Positions 27,273-37,588 of a stretch of 64,000 nt of DNA are shown piece after piece; the first letter of the stretch is position 1, and each line of letters opens with the position of its first letter. Source of the stretch: Actinosynnema pretiosum. Lineage in GTDB: Bacteria > Actinomycetota > Actinomycetes > Mycobacteriales > Pseudonocardiaceae. The DNA is taken from assembly GCF_024171695.1 (NCBI RefSeq), contig NZ_JAMTCF010000013.1, forward strand, positions 124,001-188,000, read 5' to 3'. The notes under the pieces were generated by a model. The model did not search any database and was not told the origin of the DNA. It saw only the letters and a list, made by a program, of their open reading frames with translations. A program made the position numbers and the translations under genes.

Positions 27273-28022
27273 TCAGGCGGGTTCCGCGCCCTCCGACGCG
27301 CGCACCGACTCCAGCAGGTTCTTCGCCACGTCCCGCAGCTTGGTGTTCTGCCGCTGCGACTCCTCCGCCAGCTTCCGGAACGCCTCGTCCGGCCCGATCC
27401 CGTGCGCGGCCATCAGCACCCCCTTGGCCTGGTCGATCTCCGCGCGGGACAGCAGCGCCCGCTGCAGGTTCGCGATCAGCGCCCTGGACCGCTCGTACCG
27501 CCGGGCCCCGGTGATCGCCGTGGACGCCGCCGTGGTGAACAGCCGCAGCAGCGCCTCGTCGAACGGGTCGAACCCGTGCTCGTCCTCGCTGTACAGGTTC
27601 AGCGCCCCGAGCAGCCGGTGCCCGTCCACGTCCACCACCAGCGGGGCCGACAGGTAGGCCCGCGCCCCGGCCCGCTCGGCCGCGTCGGCGAAGTCGGGCC
27701 ACCGGTCGCGCGCCTCGGTCACCGACACCCGCACCGGCTTGAGCGAGTGCGCCGCTTCCAGGCAGGGCCCGAACCCGGCCCGGTACTGCACCTCGTCCAC
27801 GTCCGCGACCAGCTGCTCGGTCGCGGCGGCGGTGCGCCCGCCCTCGCCCTCCACGAGCGTGACGCTGACCGCCGTCGTGTCGGGGATGACCCGCACGGCG
27901 GACTCGGCGAGCTGGTTCAGCACGCCCGCGAGCGGGTGCTCGTCGGCGAGCTGAGCCATGAGGTCTTCCAGCGCCTGACTGGCCTCGTCCAGGTGCTCAG
28001 CGGCGGTGGCATCGGTGTTCAC
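27273..28022 (-). CDS. GAF-ANTAR transcription antitermination regulator
   Basis: 249-residue cytoplasmic regulator. GAF sensor domain about 35-175 (FGPCLEAAHSLKPVRV, then LSAPLVVDVDGHRLLGALNL), ANTAR RNA-binding domain about 185-240 (LLSRAEIDQAKGVLMAAHG, followed by DEAFRKLAEESQRQNTKLRD). ANTAR proteins bind paired hairpins in nascent RNA and prevent termination. The GAF domain presumably senses a small ligand or redox signal. GTG at 28022. No ANTAR target hairpins were identified in this window. Confidence 0.92.
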   Translation of the reverse strand: MNTDATAAEHLDEASQALEDLMAQLADEHPLAGVLNQLAESAVRVIPDTTAVSVTLVEGEGGRTAAATEQLVADVDEVQYRAGFGPCLEAAHSLKPVRVSVTEARDRWPDFADAAERAGARAYLSAPLVVDVDGHRLLGALNLYSEDEHGFDPFDEALLRLFTTAASTAITGARRYERSRALIANLQRALLSRAEIDQAKGVLMAAHGIGPDEAFRKLAEESQRQNTKLRDVAKNLLESVRASEGAEPA

Positions 28023-28076
28023 ACCGCATTGTCTACACCCCGGACGCCATAATCACCCGCACCGGAAGGGGGCCGC

Positions 28077-28730
28077 GTGCGCGTGCTGCTCGTGGAGGAC
28101 GACGACGGCGTCGCCGACGCCCTCGTGGAGGCGTTGCGCGACCACGGCCACCGGGTGCGCCGGGTCCGGCGCGGGGCGGACGCGCTGCTGGTCCACCGGG
28201 ACCACGACCTGGTGCTGCTGGACCTCGGCTTACCCGACGTGGACGGCCTTGACGTGCTGCGGAAGCTGCGGCTGGTGGGGTCCGCGCCGGTGCTGGTGCT
28301 GACCGCGCGCGGCGACGAGCGGTCCGTCGTGCGGGGCCTGCGGCTGGGCGCGGACGACTACCTGGTGAAGCCGGTGCGCCTGGGCGAGCTGCTGGCGCGG
28401 ATGGACGCGGTGGTCAGGCGCACAGCCGTGACGAGCGCGACAGAGCGCGTGCGCGTGGCCGACGTGGAGATCGACCTGGCGGGCAGGCGCGTGCTGGTCG
28501 CGGGCGCGGAGGCGAGGCTCACCGCCAAGGAGTTCGCGGTCCTGGCCGCGCTGGCCAGCCGGGCGGGCACGGCGGTGAGCAGGCAGCAGCTCATGGACGA
28601 GGTGTGGGGCGACGCCTACCTCGCGGTGTCCCGCTCCCTGGACGTGCACCTGGCGGGCCTGCGGGCGAAGCTGGACCGGCCGGGGCTGATCACCACGATC
28701 CGGGGCTTCGGCTACCGGCTGGGCGGCTGA
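28077..28730 (+). CDS. OmpR/PhoB-type response regulator
   Basis: 217-residue response regulator. Receiver domain 1-115 with the acidic pocket VEDDDG, phospho-acceptor Asp in LVLLDLGLPDVDG (about residue 50) and Lys in DDYLVKPVR. Winged-helix DNA-binding domain about 125-217 (LTAKEFAVLAALAS, TTIRGFGYRLGG). GTG at 28077. It forms an operon with the kinase that starts 5 bp downstream and the TAXI protein after it. Confidence 0.95.
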   Translation: MRVLLVEDDDGVADALVEALRDHGHRVRRVRRGADALLVHRDHDLVLLDLGLPDVDGLDVLRKLRLVGSAPVLVLTARGDERSVVRGLRLGADDYLVKPVRLGELLARMDAVVRRTAVTSATERVRVADVEIDLAGRRVLVAGAEARLTAKEFAVLAALASRAGTAVSRQQLMDEVWGDAYLAVSRSLDVHLAGLRAKLDRPGLITTIRGFGYRLGG

Positions 28731-28735
28731 GCCGG

Positions 28736-30076
28736 GTGCGCCGCCGGTTGCTGCTGGTGCTGCTGCTGTTCTCGTCGGCGGCGGTGGCCGGGTTCGCGGT
28801 CCCCCTCCTGGCCACGACCGCCGCCGAGCGCACCCAGCGGTTCGCGCTGGACCGCACCGCCGACCTGGACCGGTTCGCCGCGCTGGCCCAGCAGAGCCGC
28901 GCGACCGGCGACGCGGTGCCGCTGGCGGCCGAGGTCCGCGCCCACGCCGAGCTGTACGGGGAGCCGGTGCTGGTGGTGGACGCCCGCCGCGCCCCGCTGG
29001 CAGGGACGGACGCCCCCGAGCTGGCGGGCGCGCTGGACGCGGCGCTGCGCAACCAGCCCGCCGCCCCCGTCCCGACGGTGCTGCCGTGGTCGTCCGGCGA
29101 GGTCGTGTTCGCCCGCCCGGTCGGCACCGGAACCCGCGTGGAGGGCGCGGTGGTGCTGCGGGCGAACGTGGACCGGGCCGCCGCCGACGTGGCCCGCCGC
29201 TGGCTGTGGGTGCTGCTGGGCGCGCTGGCGGCGGCGGCCGGGTCGGTGCTGCTGGTGGTGGCCGCGACCCGCTGGCTGCTGCGCCCGGTCGCCGAGCTGG
29301 AGGCCGGGGTGCGCGCGGTGGCGCTGGGCCACCGCAACGCGCGGGTGGCTGCGGTGAGCGGACCGCCGGAGCTGCGCGAGCTGGCCGTGCTGTTCAACCG
29401 GATGGCCGAGACCGTGGGCGAGGCGGCGGAGCGCCAGCGCGCGCTCGTCGCGGACACCTCGCACCGGCTGCGCAACCCGATGGCGGCCCTGCGGCTGCGG
29501 CTGGACGCGCTGGCCCCGAACGTGCGCCCGAGGGGCGAGCGCGCGTACGCGGCGGGCCTGGCCGAGGCCGACCGCCTGGAGTCGATGCTGAACGCCCTGC
29601 TGGCGCTGGCGTCCGCCGAGAGCCGCACCACCGAGACCGCGAGCGGCGACCACGACGAGCTGTGCGACGTGGGCGCCGTGGTGGCCGACCGCGCCGACGC
29701 CTGGCGCACTCCCCCGCCCCCGCCGACCCCGCTGCCGGTGCTGGCCAGGTGCCGCGCGGAGGACGTGGCGCAGGTGCTGGACGTCCTGCTGGACAACGCC
29801 GACAAGCACGGTGGGACGGCGCGGGTGGCGGTGGGCGCGGACCGCGCGGCGGGCACGGCGTGGTTCGAGGTCCACGACGACGGCCCCGGCCTGCCCGAGG
29901 AGGCCCTGCCGCGCGCCACCACCCGCTTCTGGCGCGGCGACACCGGTGCGACCGGCACCGGTCTGGGCCTGGCGATCGCGGACGAGCTGGTCAGGGCCTG
30001 CGGCGGCCGGTTGCTGCTCACCTCGCCGGGCGGCCTGCGCGCCCGCGTGGAACTGCCCCTGGAGCCGCCGCTGTGA
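28736..30076 (+). CDS. Sensor histidine kinase (partner of the 28077 regulator)
   Basis: 446-residue membrane kinase. GTG at 28736 lies 5 bp after the regulator stop. Transmembrane helix about 5-25, extracytoplasmic sensor about 26-150, second helix about 158-178, HAMP, H-box LVADTSHRLRNPMAALRLRL (about residue 240), N-box DVLLDNADKHG, and G-boxes DDGPGLP and GTGLGLAIADEL. The following gene, a TAXI solute-binding protein, overlaps its stop, suggesting that ligand capture by that protein is sensed or that transport is regulated by this pair. Confidence 0.95.
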   Translation: MRRRLLLVLLLFSSAAVAGFAVPLLATTAAERTQRFALDRTADLDRFAALAQQSRATGDAVPLAAEVRAHAELYGEPVLVVDARRAPLAGTDAPELAGALDAALRNQPAAPVPTVLPWSSGEVVFARPVGTGTRVEGAVVLRANVDRAAADVARRWLWVLLGALAAAAGSVLLVVAATRWLLRPVAELEAGVRAVALGHRNARVAAVSGPPELRELAVLFNRMAETVGEAAERQRALVADTSHRLRNPMAALRLRLDALAPNVRPRGERAYAAGLAEADRLESMLNALLALASAESRTTETASGDHDELCDVGAVVADRADAWRTPPPPPTPLPVLARCRAEDVAQVLDVLLDNADKHGGTARVAVGADRAAGTAWFEVHDDGPGLPEEALPRATTRFWRGDTGATGTGLGLAIADELVRACGGRLLLTSPGGLRARVELPLEPPL

Positions 30077-30975
30077 CCGCCCGCCCGCCGTTCCCGCGCC
30101 GCACCGCCCTGCTGGCCTGCGCGCTGACCCCGCTGCTGGCCACCTGCGCCCCGAGCGCCCCGCAGGCCACGACCGTGATCGCGGCGGGCGAGGAGGGCGG
30201 TTTCTACCTGGACTTCGCCACCCTCCTGGCCGCCCAGCTCCCGTTCCCGGCCACCCCGCGCCCCACCGAGGGCAGCCGCGACAACCTCCGCCTGCTGGCC
30301 GCCCGCCAGGCGGACCTGGCGCTGACCCTCGCCGACGCCGCCCAGGAGGCCGAGGACCTGCGCGCGCTGGGCCGCGTGTACGAGAACTACCTGCAACTCG
30401 TCGTCCCCGCCGACTCCCCGGCCCGCGCGGCGAGCGACCTGCGCGGCCTGCGGGTCTCGCTGGGCGCGCCGGGCTCGGGCGCCGCGCTGGCGGGCGACCG
30501 CCTGTTCACCGCCCTTGACCTGCACCGGACCACCCGCGTGGACCACCTGCCGTTCCGCACCGCCGCGCGCGAGCTGGCGGCGGGCCGGATCGACGCGCTG
30601 CTGTGGTCGGGCGGCGTCCCCACGCCCGTGCTCGCCGACCTGGGCGGGGTCCGCCTGCTCCCCCTGGCCGACGTCCTGCCCGCGCTGCGCGCGCTCGGCG
30701 GCGACCACTACGAGCAGGTCACCGTCCCGGCGGGCGTCTACGGCGCCACGACCGAGGTGCGCACGATCGGCGTGGCGAACCTGCTGGTCTGCCGCCCGGA
30801 CCTGCCGCAGGCCACCGCGGGCGCCACCGCGCGCACCCTCGCGGGCCGAGCCGCGTCCCTGGTCCCCCACCAGGCGCTCGGCGCGCAGTTCCTGGACGTC
30901 CGCAGCCTGATCACCACCCACGGCGTCCCCCTGCACCCCGGCGCCGCGTCCGCGTACCGCGACCTGCACGGCTGA
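30073..30975 (+). CDS. TAXI-family solute-binding lipoprotein
   Basis: 300-residue exported binding protein of the TAXI TRAP-transporter family. GTG at 30073 overlaps the kinase stop (GTGA). Signal peptide with probable lipobox LLATC (Cys near 26). The binding-protein pattern is visible in VIAAGEEGGFYLDFATLLAA (about 35), LRLLAARQADLALTLADAA and LRGLRVSLGAPGSG. No TRAP permease gene follows: the next gene is on the other strand. It may therefore serve as the sensory ligand-binding component of the two-component system. Confidence 0.85.
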   Translation: MTARPPFPRRTALLACALTPLLATCAPSAPQATTVIAAGEEGGFYLDFATLLAAQLPFPATPRPTEGSRDNLRLLAARQADLALTLADAAQEAEDLRALGRVYENYLQLVVPADSPARAASDLRGLRVSLGAPGSGAALAGDRLFTALDLHRTTRVDHLPFRTAARELAAGRIDALLWSGGVPTPVLADLGGVRLLPLADVLPALRALGGDHYEQVTVPAGVYGATTEVRTIGVANLLVCRPDLPQATAGATARTLAGRAASLVPHQALGAQFLDVRSLITTHGVPLHPGAASAYRDLHG

Positions 30976-30979
30976 CCGG

Positions 30980-31552
30980 CTAGCGGTTCTCCGAGTAGGC
31001 CCGGCGGAGCCAGTCGACGGTCTCGCCGTCCACCTCGTCCGCGCTGGTCACCGCGATCCGCACGGTCAGCGAGGCGTTCCCGGACACCGCGACGGCCGAC
31101 AGCCGCCCCACCGGCTCCTGCCCGGCCAGCCGCAGCCCGAGGTCCACCCGGTCCCGCCCGACCGGCCGCAGCACCGCGTAGGTCCGCCGAGGGGTCACCA
31201 GCGCCACGTGCGTGCGCCGGACCTGCACGTGCTGGGCCCCGAACGTGCCGCCCTCGGCGACCAGCCGCTCCAGCACCGGCCGCAGCTCGGGCCGCCCCGC
31301 GTACTGCGCGGCCAGCACCCCGGAGGCGACCCCGCCGAGCGGCCCTGGGCGGCCGAACCGCTCCATCACCAGCAGCAGCTGCGGGTACCCGAGCACCCCG
31401 CGCTCCCGCAGCCACCGCCGGACCCCGGCCTCGGTCCCCTCGCCGCACCCCAGGACCCGCCGGTTCCACTCCGGCACCCCGGCCCCGGTCTGCCTGCGCA
31501 GCAGGGTGGCCGACCAGTCGGCCACCTCCTGCCACGCACGCGCGGTCGTCAA
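30980..31552 (-). CDS. DUF4287/DUF5655-like protein
   Basis: 190-residue cytoplasmic protein. TTG at 31552 overlaps the stop of the VWA gene (TTGA), the best coupled start; a longer frame is open but poor. The N-terminal part (TGAGVPEWNRRV, then LRERGVLGYPQLLLVMERFG) resembles DUF4287, and the C-terminal part (RTYAVLRPVGRDRVDLGLRL) resembles DUF5655. These two often occur together in small proteins of unknown role. It ends the MoxR-DUF58-VWA operon and may be only a passenger. Confidence 0.7.
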   Translation of the reverse strand: MTTARAWQEVADWSATLLRRQTGAGVPEWNRRVLGCGEGTEAGVRRWLRERGVLGYPQLLLVMERFGRPGPLGGVASGVLAAQYAGRPELRPVLERLVAEGGTFGAQHVQVRRTHVALVTPRRTYAVLRPVGRDRVDLGLRLAGQEPVGRLSAVAVSGNASLTVRIAVTSADEVDGETVDWLRRAYSENR

Positions 31553-32514
31553 GGCAGGCGTTGCCCGAGGAGCAGGGCCCCGGCCACGGCGAGCATCCCG
31601 ACCAGCGTGCCCGCGATGAGCCACGGCCTGCTGGCGTCGGCCTGCTTCTTCTCGTAGCCGATCTGCTCGCCGAGCGTGTCGTACACCCGCCGCAGCTCCT
31701 CGGCGGACGCCGCCTTGAAGAACTCGCCGCCGGAGATCTTCGCGATCTCCTTCATGGACTCGTCGTCCACCGGCACTTCCTGCGCCTTGCCGTTGATGTC
31801 GACGCTGCCGCGCTCGGTGCCGAAGGAGATCGTGGAGATCGGGATGCCCGCCTCCTTGGCGTCCCCGGCGGCGTCGGTGGCCTTGCGGGTGCCGACGGTC
31901 TCCTTGCCGTCCGTCATCAGCACGACGCGCGCCGGTGGCGGTCCGTCCGCGCCGCCCACGACCTTGCCGAACGAGTCGATCGCGGACAGCGCCGCGACGA
32001 TCGCGTCACCGGTGGCGGTGGACTGGGCGAGCTTGAGCCCGTCGATGCCCTGCGACACCGCCGAGCGGTCCGTGGTCGGCGCGACCAGCACCGTGGCCGA
32101 GCCCGCGAACGAGATCAGCCCGAGGTTGATGCCCGGCGTGAGCCCCTCCGCGAACGACTTGGCCGCGACCTGCGCCGCTTCCAGGCGGGTCGGCTGCACG
32201 TCGGTGGCCTTCATGGACAGCGACACGTCGATCACCAGCATCACGGTGGCCCGGTTGCGCGGCACCTTCTGCTCGGCGGTCGGCCCGGCGAGCGCGACCG
32301 TCAGCAGGATGAACGCCACCATCAGGAACGCGGCGGGCACGTGCCGGTACCAGCCCTGCCTCTTGGGCGCGACGCGCTCCAGCAGGGCCAGGTTCGCGAA
32401 CCGCAGCGAGCGCTTGCGCAGCACCCGCTGGAGCACCACGTACAGCGCCGCGAGGCCTGCGACGACCAGCAGCAGCAGGAACCACCACGCCGAGGCGAAT
32501 CCCGACAGGCTCAT
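31549..32514 (-). CDS. VWA-domain membrane protein (BatA-like)
   Basis: 321-residue membrane protein with two N-terminal helices (about 10-28 and 60-80), a von Willebrand A domain about 90-280 and a C-terminal helix about 298-316. The metal-site motif is intact: DVSLSMKATD (DxSxS), with the Thr and Asp positions at STATGDAIV and VVLMTDGKET. Family members work with MoxR ATPases, probably in maturation of envelope or metal-dependent proteins. ATG at 32514 shares one base with the DUF58 stop. Confidence 0.92.
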   Translation of the reverse strand: MSLSGFASAWWFLLLLVVAGLAALYVVLQRVLRKRSLRFANLALLERVAPKRQGWYRHVPAAFLMVAFILLTVALAGPTAEQKVPRNRATVMLVIDVSLSMKATDVQPTRLEAAQVAAKSFAEGLTPGINLGLISFAGSATVLVAPTTDRSAVSQGIDGLKLAQSTATGDAIVAALSAIDSFGKVVGGADGPPPARVVLMTDGKETVGTRKATDAAGDAKEAGIPISTISFGTERGSVDINGKAQEVPVDDESMKEIAKISGGEFFKAASAEELRRVYDTLGEQIGYEKKQADASRPWLIAGTLVGMLAVAGALLLGQRLP

Positions 32515-33535
32515 CAGGCCACCCCTCCCGACCAGCGGCGCTTGCGGGCGACCACGAAGCGCACGGTGTCGGCGATCCAGTCCGAGTCGGTGCGCAGCAC
32601 CAGGTGTCCGGCCCCCGCGCGGCGCAGGCCCGCGGCGACCTCGGCGCGGTGCTCGGCGGCGGCGGCCGAGAACTCGCGGCGCAGCAGCGGCGAGGCGACC
32701 ACCTCGCGCTGCCGCCCGGTCTCCGGGTCGGACAGCACGACGGTGCCCACGTCGGGCAGGTCGATGTCGCGCGGGTCGACGACCTCGATCGCCAGGAGGT
32801 CGTGCCGGGCGGACAGGGCGCGCAGCGGTCGCTGCCACTCCAGCTCGCCCAGGAAGTCGGAGATCACCACGACCAGCCCGCGCCTGCGCGGCGGTCGGCG
32901 CAGCTGCTCCACGAGCTGGGCGAGGTCGCCCCTGGTGCCCTCGGGCGCCCTGGGCGTCTCGGCGACCTTGCGCACCAGCCCTCGGGCGTGCGCGAGGCCG
33001 CCGCGCGCGGGGACGCGGACGACCTGCTCGCCGGTGGACACCAGCGCGCCGATCCGGTTGCCGCCGCCCCTGGTCAGGTGGGCGGCAGCCGCGACGCCCG
33101 CGACGACCAGGTCGCGCTTCTCGCACGCGGCGGTGCCGAAGTCGAGGCTGGGCGAGAGGTCGACGGCGACCCACGTCTCCAGCTCGCGGTCGGCGACGGT
33201 CTCCCGGATGTGCGGGACGGTGGTGCGCGCGGTGACCGCCCAGTCCATCCGGCGCACGTCGTCGCCGGGCTGGTACGGGCGGGCCTCGCCGGGCTCGGAG
33301 CCGGGTCCGGGGACCAGGCCGAGGTGGTTGCCCTGGAGCAGCCCGTCGAGCCGCCGGTTGACCTCCAGCTCCAGGGTGCGCAGTGCGGCCTCCATGCGAC
33401 CGCCGTGCAGCGCGGGCGGGGCCCAGTGGGGCCGGTCCGCCGCGCTCTCCGGCTCCGCGTCGGGGTTCAGCCCGCTGGGGTTCTGCGCCCCCGAGGCCTG
33501 CGCTCCCGGTCCTGCGGTGGGGTGGTCGGCTGCGG

Positions 33536-33539
<4 letters not shown>
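32514..33539 (-). CDS. DUF58 domain protein
   Basis: 341-residue cytoplasmic DUF58 protein. The signature RPYQPGDDVRRMDWAVTART (about residue 88) is followed by WVAVDLSPSLDFGTA, a degenerate VWA-like metal site. A disordered Pro-rich stretch makes up the first 45 residues. GTG at 33539 overlaps the MoxR stop by GTGA. DUF58 proteins are constant partners of MoxR ATPases and VWA membrane proteins; exact role unknown. Confidence 0.92.
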
Positions 33540-34576
<1,037 letters not shown>

Positions 34577-34730
34577 GGGTCCTCCTAGACGGGGTTGTGC
34601 GACTTTCCCAGTGTCGCCCCCGGCCGGTATGGACCTTGTGAAGACCCCCCTGCCGACCAGCGCCCCCGCTCGGGACACCGCCCGATCGGGTAACCGGCGC
34701 GGGGCGCGGGCGGGCTTATCGTCGCAGGTT

Positions 34731-35375
34731 GTGGAAGAGGAGTTCTGGGTGGACTCGTGGGCCGAGGGCGGGTCCCGCACGAGTTTCCACCTGAGGAGGG
34801 TGCACCCGCACGCCGAGCTGCTGGCCGAGCGCGTCCCCCTGGAGGGGCGGGTGGTGCTGGTGCCGCTGTGCGGGAAGACGGTCGACCTGCTGTTCTTCGC
34901 CGAGCGGGCGGAACGGGTGGTCGGCGTGGAACTGGTCGGGCGGGCGGTGGAGGAGTTCTTCGCGGAGAACGGCCTGTCGCCGACCGAGGTGGACGAGGGC
35001 GTGTTCACGGCGGGGAACCTGACGATCCGGAACCAGAGCTTGTTCGACCTGGGGAGGGGCGACCTGGGGAGGGTGGACGTGGTGTACGACCGGGCCGCGC
35101 TGATCGCGTTCCCGGAGGCGATGCGGGGCCGGTACGTGGCGAAGATCCTGGAGCTGGCGGAACCGGGGACGAGGTACTTCCTGAACACCCTGGAGTACCG
35201 CCCGGCCCTGGACTCGCCACCGTTCTCGGTGGGGCCGGGGGAGGTGGCCGGGTACTACGGGGAGGCGTTCGAGATCGAGCACTGGGTGGACGAGGCGCAG
35301 CCGGGGCACCGGATGGTGGAGAAGTTCGGGCTGGAGGAGCTGCGCGAGCACGGGTTCTTGCTGCGGCGGCGCTAG
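34731..35375 (+). CDS. TPMT-family S-adenosylmethionine-dependent methyltransferase
   Basis: 214-residue methyltransferase of the thiopurine S-methyltransferase family. GTG at 34731 places VEEEFWVDSWAEGGSRTSFH at the N-terminus, the usual start of the family. SAM-binding elements are VVLVPLCGKTVDLLFFAERA (about residue 40) and VVGVELVGRAVEEFF. DVVYDRAALIAFPEAMRGRY is the family motif D-R-x-A-L-x-A. Natural substrates of bacterial members include thiols, selenium or tellurium compounds; the one here is not predictable. Confidence 0.88.
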   Translation: MEEEFWVDSWAEGGSRTSFHLRRVHPHAELLAERVPLEGRVVLVPLCGKTVDLLFFAERAERVVGVELVGRAVEEFFAENGLSPTEVDEGVFTAGNLTIRNQSLFDLGRGDLGRVDVVYDRAALIAFPEAMRGRYVAKILELAEPGTRYFLNTLEYRPALDSPPFSVGPGEVAGYYGEAFEIEHWVDEAQPGHRMVEKFGLEELREHGFLLRRR

Positions 35376-35384
35376 CCTGGCGGC

Positions 35385-36110
35385 GTGGTGGAGCGGGTGG
35401 GCAACGGCGGGGTTGGCGGGGCGGGCGCGGCCGGCGAGTCTGGCTCGGCCGGCGGGGTTGGCGGGGTTGGCGGGGTTGGCACGGCAGGCGGACCGGACGT
35501 GGCCGGTACGGCAGACCTGGCCGGCGTGTCCGGTACCGCAGGTACCGCTGATGCCGCAGGCGCCTCAGGCACCGCGCGTGCCGCGTGGTCAGCCGTAGTC
35601 CTGAGCGGCGGTCGCGGCAGCAGACTGGGCGGGGTGGACAAGTCGGACCTGGTGGTCCGAGGCCGAACCCTGCTCAGACACGCCCTGGACGCGGTCTCCA
35701 ACGCCGCCCAGGTGATCGTGGTGGGCGCCCCGAAGAACGAACCCGACGTCCAGTGGACCCGCGAATCCCCACCGGGCGGCGGCCCACTGGCAGGTCTGGC
35801 AGCAGGCGTGGCCCTGGTGGAACACCCGTGCGTGGTAGTCCTGGCGGTAGACCAACCGGGCGTGACGGCATCCACCGTGTCCCGCCTCCTGACCTCGGGC
35901 CCGAACACCGTTCTGGTGGACGCGGACGGCAGAACCCAGTGGCTGACCGGCGTGTGGCGAACCGAGGAGCTGAGAGCCGCCCTGCCCCAGGACCCGAGGA
36001 ACGCCCCGATGCGCGCGGTGCTGGCGGAACTGGTGGAAACCAGACTCCCCGCGACCGAGGCGGAGTCCAAGGACGTGGACACCCCTCAAGACCTAGCCGA
36101 CCAGCACTGA
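35385..36110 (+). CDS. MobA-like nucleotidyltransferase with Gly-rich N-terminal extension
   Basis: 241-residue protein. From about residue 67 it is a molybdenum-cofactor guanylyltransferase-like domain: AVVLSGGRGSRLGGVDKSDL is the nucleotide-binding loop, PPGGGPLAGLAAGVAL and VLAVDQPGVTAST follow, and it ends near the usual domain length. The first 66 residues are nearly all Gly, Ala, Val, Ser and Thr (GGVGGVGGVG), encoded by GTTGGCGGG repeats. That is unlike the family, so the true start may be an internal GTG closer to residue 45. GTG at 35385 is 9 bp after the methyltransferase stop. Role: GTP attachment to molybdopterin, or a related nucleotidyl transfer. Confidence 0.78.
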   Translation: MVERVGNGGVGGAGAAGESGSAGGVGGVGGVGTAGGPDVAGTADLAGVSGTAGTADAAGASGTARAAWSAVVLSGGRGSRLGGVDKSDLVVRGRTLLRHALDAVSNAAQVIVVGAPKNEPDVQWTRESPPGGGPLAGLAAGVALVEHPCVVVLAVDQPGVTASTVSRLLTSGPNTVLVDADGRTQWLTGVWRTEELRAALPQDPRNAPMRAVLAELVETRLPATEAESKDVDTPQDLADQH

Positions 36111-37144
36111 CCCCTCACCTCAAACGGCCACTGCTCAGGCACACCCAGCCGCCCCGCACACCGCCCCGCACCCGCACACCGCGTCCCTTGGGCCACACAT
36201 CAGTCCCACGCGACTCATGGCCCTATCAGGCATCACTCGGCCCAAGCCTCTTCAGACGCCACTCGGCACAGGCCCCATCGGAAGCCGCTCGGCCCACTCC
36301 ACCAGGTCCCGCAATCGCCCCCCCGGCGAACGGACCACTCACCCTCGATCAAAGGTCCACCGCCCCGGTTGAACGGACCGTTCAACCGACACTCCAGCAC
36401 CCCGACACCCCTTCCCCCACCTCAGGAGGGCGACGAACGGTCCGTTCAACCCACAGGTGAACGGACCGTTCACCTCGACCAAAAGCTCCCCTCCTCGGTT
36501 GAACGGACCGTTCAACCGGGGAGACAACACTCCTCACCCCTGCCTCTCGGCGAAGCAATGAACGGACCGGCCAAACAGCAACGATCGGACAGCTCACTAC
36601 GAGTTGAACGGACCGTTCACTCCCCACCAGGGGCGACTGCTGACTCACTGGCTAATCGTGCTGTTTACCGCGCTACTGAGGGGCGGGCTGCTGACTTGTG
36701 GGGTAATCGGGCTGTTCGCCGCTCTGCCAGGGGACGGACTGCTGGTCTGCGAGGTGAGCGGTCCGTTCACCACTCTGTCGGAGCGCGAACTGCCGGAGGG
36801 CGCACTGCCGGAGGGCGAACTGCCGGAGACAGACTGATGGAGGGCGGGGTGATGGAGGGCGGGGTGAACGGACCGTTCATCGTGTCGCTGGAGCGCGGAC
36901 TGCCAGCTTGAAAGTTGAACGGTCCGTTCAACGTTATTGAACGGACCGTTCAACGCTTGAACGGAGGGCAGTTTGCTGGCTTGAGGGGTGAACGGTCCGT
37001 TCACCCCCGGTTGAACGGACCGTTCAACCGACTGGCCCCCGCCACCGACCGCTCAACCAACCGGCACCCGCCACCCCACCCCCCAGCCACCACAAGCCAC
37101 ACCACTCCCCCGTCACCACCCCTCAACCGCAAACCACCCCACCC
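36111..37144. repeat. Gene-free region with dispersed copies of the TGAACGGACCGTTCA palindrome
   Basis: No credible gene in about 1 kb; open frames here are repeat translations. Near-perfect palindromes lie at about 36367-36387, 36433-36450, 36455-36475, 36496-36518, 36603-36620, 36751-36770, 36862-36880, 36914-36932, 36936-36954, 36986-37006 and 37009-37030, with weaker copies near 36326 and 36559. Arms extend to 10-11 bp and end as GGTTG/CAACC or AGGTG/CACCT. Both centre orientations (GGACC, GGTCC) occur. Several neighbours form pairs with centres 22-23 bp apart. The core is the same as in the array at 5289-5887. Small tandem units (GAACTGCCGGAGGGC, GATGGAGGGCGGGGT) lie at 36787-36865. Confidence 0.9.
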
Positions 37145-37588
37145 TCACCCCCGCAACTCCCGAACCCGCCGAAGCAACCGAGCACGCTCGCGCCCCGCGA
37201 ACCACCCGTTCACCACAGCCACCACCCCCAGCCCCCCGATCACCCCGAGCAGCCACCCCCCGGCCGCCCCCCGCACGATCACCAGCGCCCCGACCGAGAA
37301 CACCGCCCAGGCCGCACCCCCCAACCAAGCCGCCACCACCCGATCACGCGCGTACAACGGCGCCCTCCGGGTGAGCACCCACAACGCGAACCCCGCCCAC
37401 CCGACCCCGATCACCATCAACACCGCGAACGACGCCGCCGTCCGCACCGGCAGCGCGGCCTCGGTCGCCCACAGCACCCCGATCAAACAAGCCCCCACCA
37501 ACCCCCCAAGCCCCACCAGCAGGTAACCAACCCGCCGCCGCAGCGACAGCACGGGCCGCAGCCCGCCGAGAACGTCCTCCGGGTTCAC
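37145..37588 (-). CDS. Four-helix membrane protein coupled to the sigma factor
   Basis: 147-residue integral membrane protein with four predicted helices (about 20-40, 50-70, 86-105 and 108-128) and a basic tail. GTG at 37588 overlaps the sigma-factor stop by GTGA, so the two are translationally coupled. Membrane proteins in this position are often anti-sigma factors, but no zinc HxxxCxxC motif or long cytoplasmic N-terminal domain is present. A regulatory role is only inferred from position. Confidence 0.75.
   Translation of the reverse strand: MNPEDVLGGLRPVLSLRRRVGYLLVGLGGLVGACLIGVLWATEAALPVRTAASFAVLMVIGVGWAGFALWVLTRRAPLYARDRVVAAWLGGAAWAVFSVGALVIVRGAAGGWLLGVIGGLGVVAVVNGWFAGRERARLLRRVRELRG

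Noticed and set aside
36369..37526. Several open frames rich in NGPFN, ERTVQ and ERSVH
   Set aside because: These peptides are the reading-frame images of TGAACGGACCGTTCA. No ribosome sites or domains.
37145..37588. Assignment of the membrane protein as a zinc anti-sigma factor
   Set aside because: No HxxxCxxC motif and no cytoplasmic N-terminal domain; only its position next to the sigma gene supports the idea.
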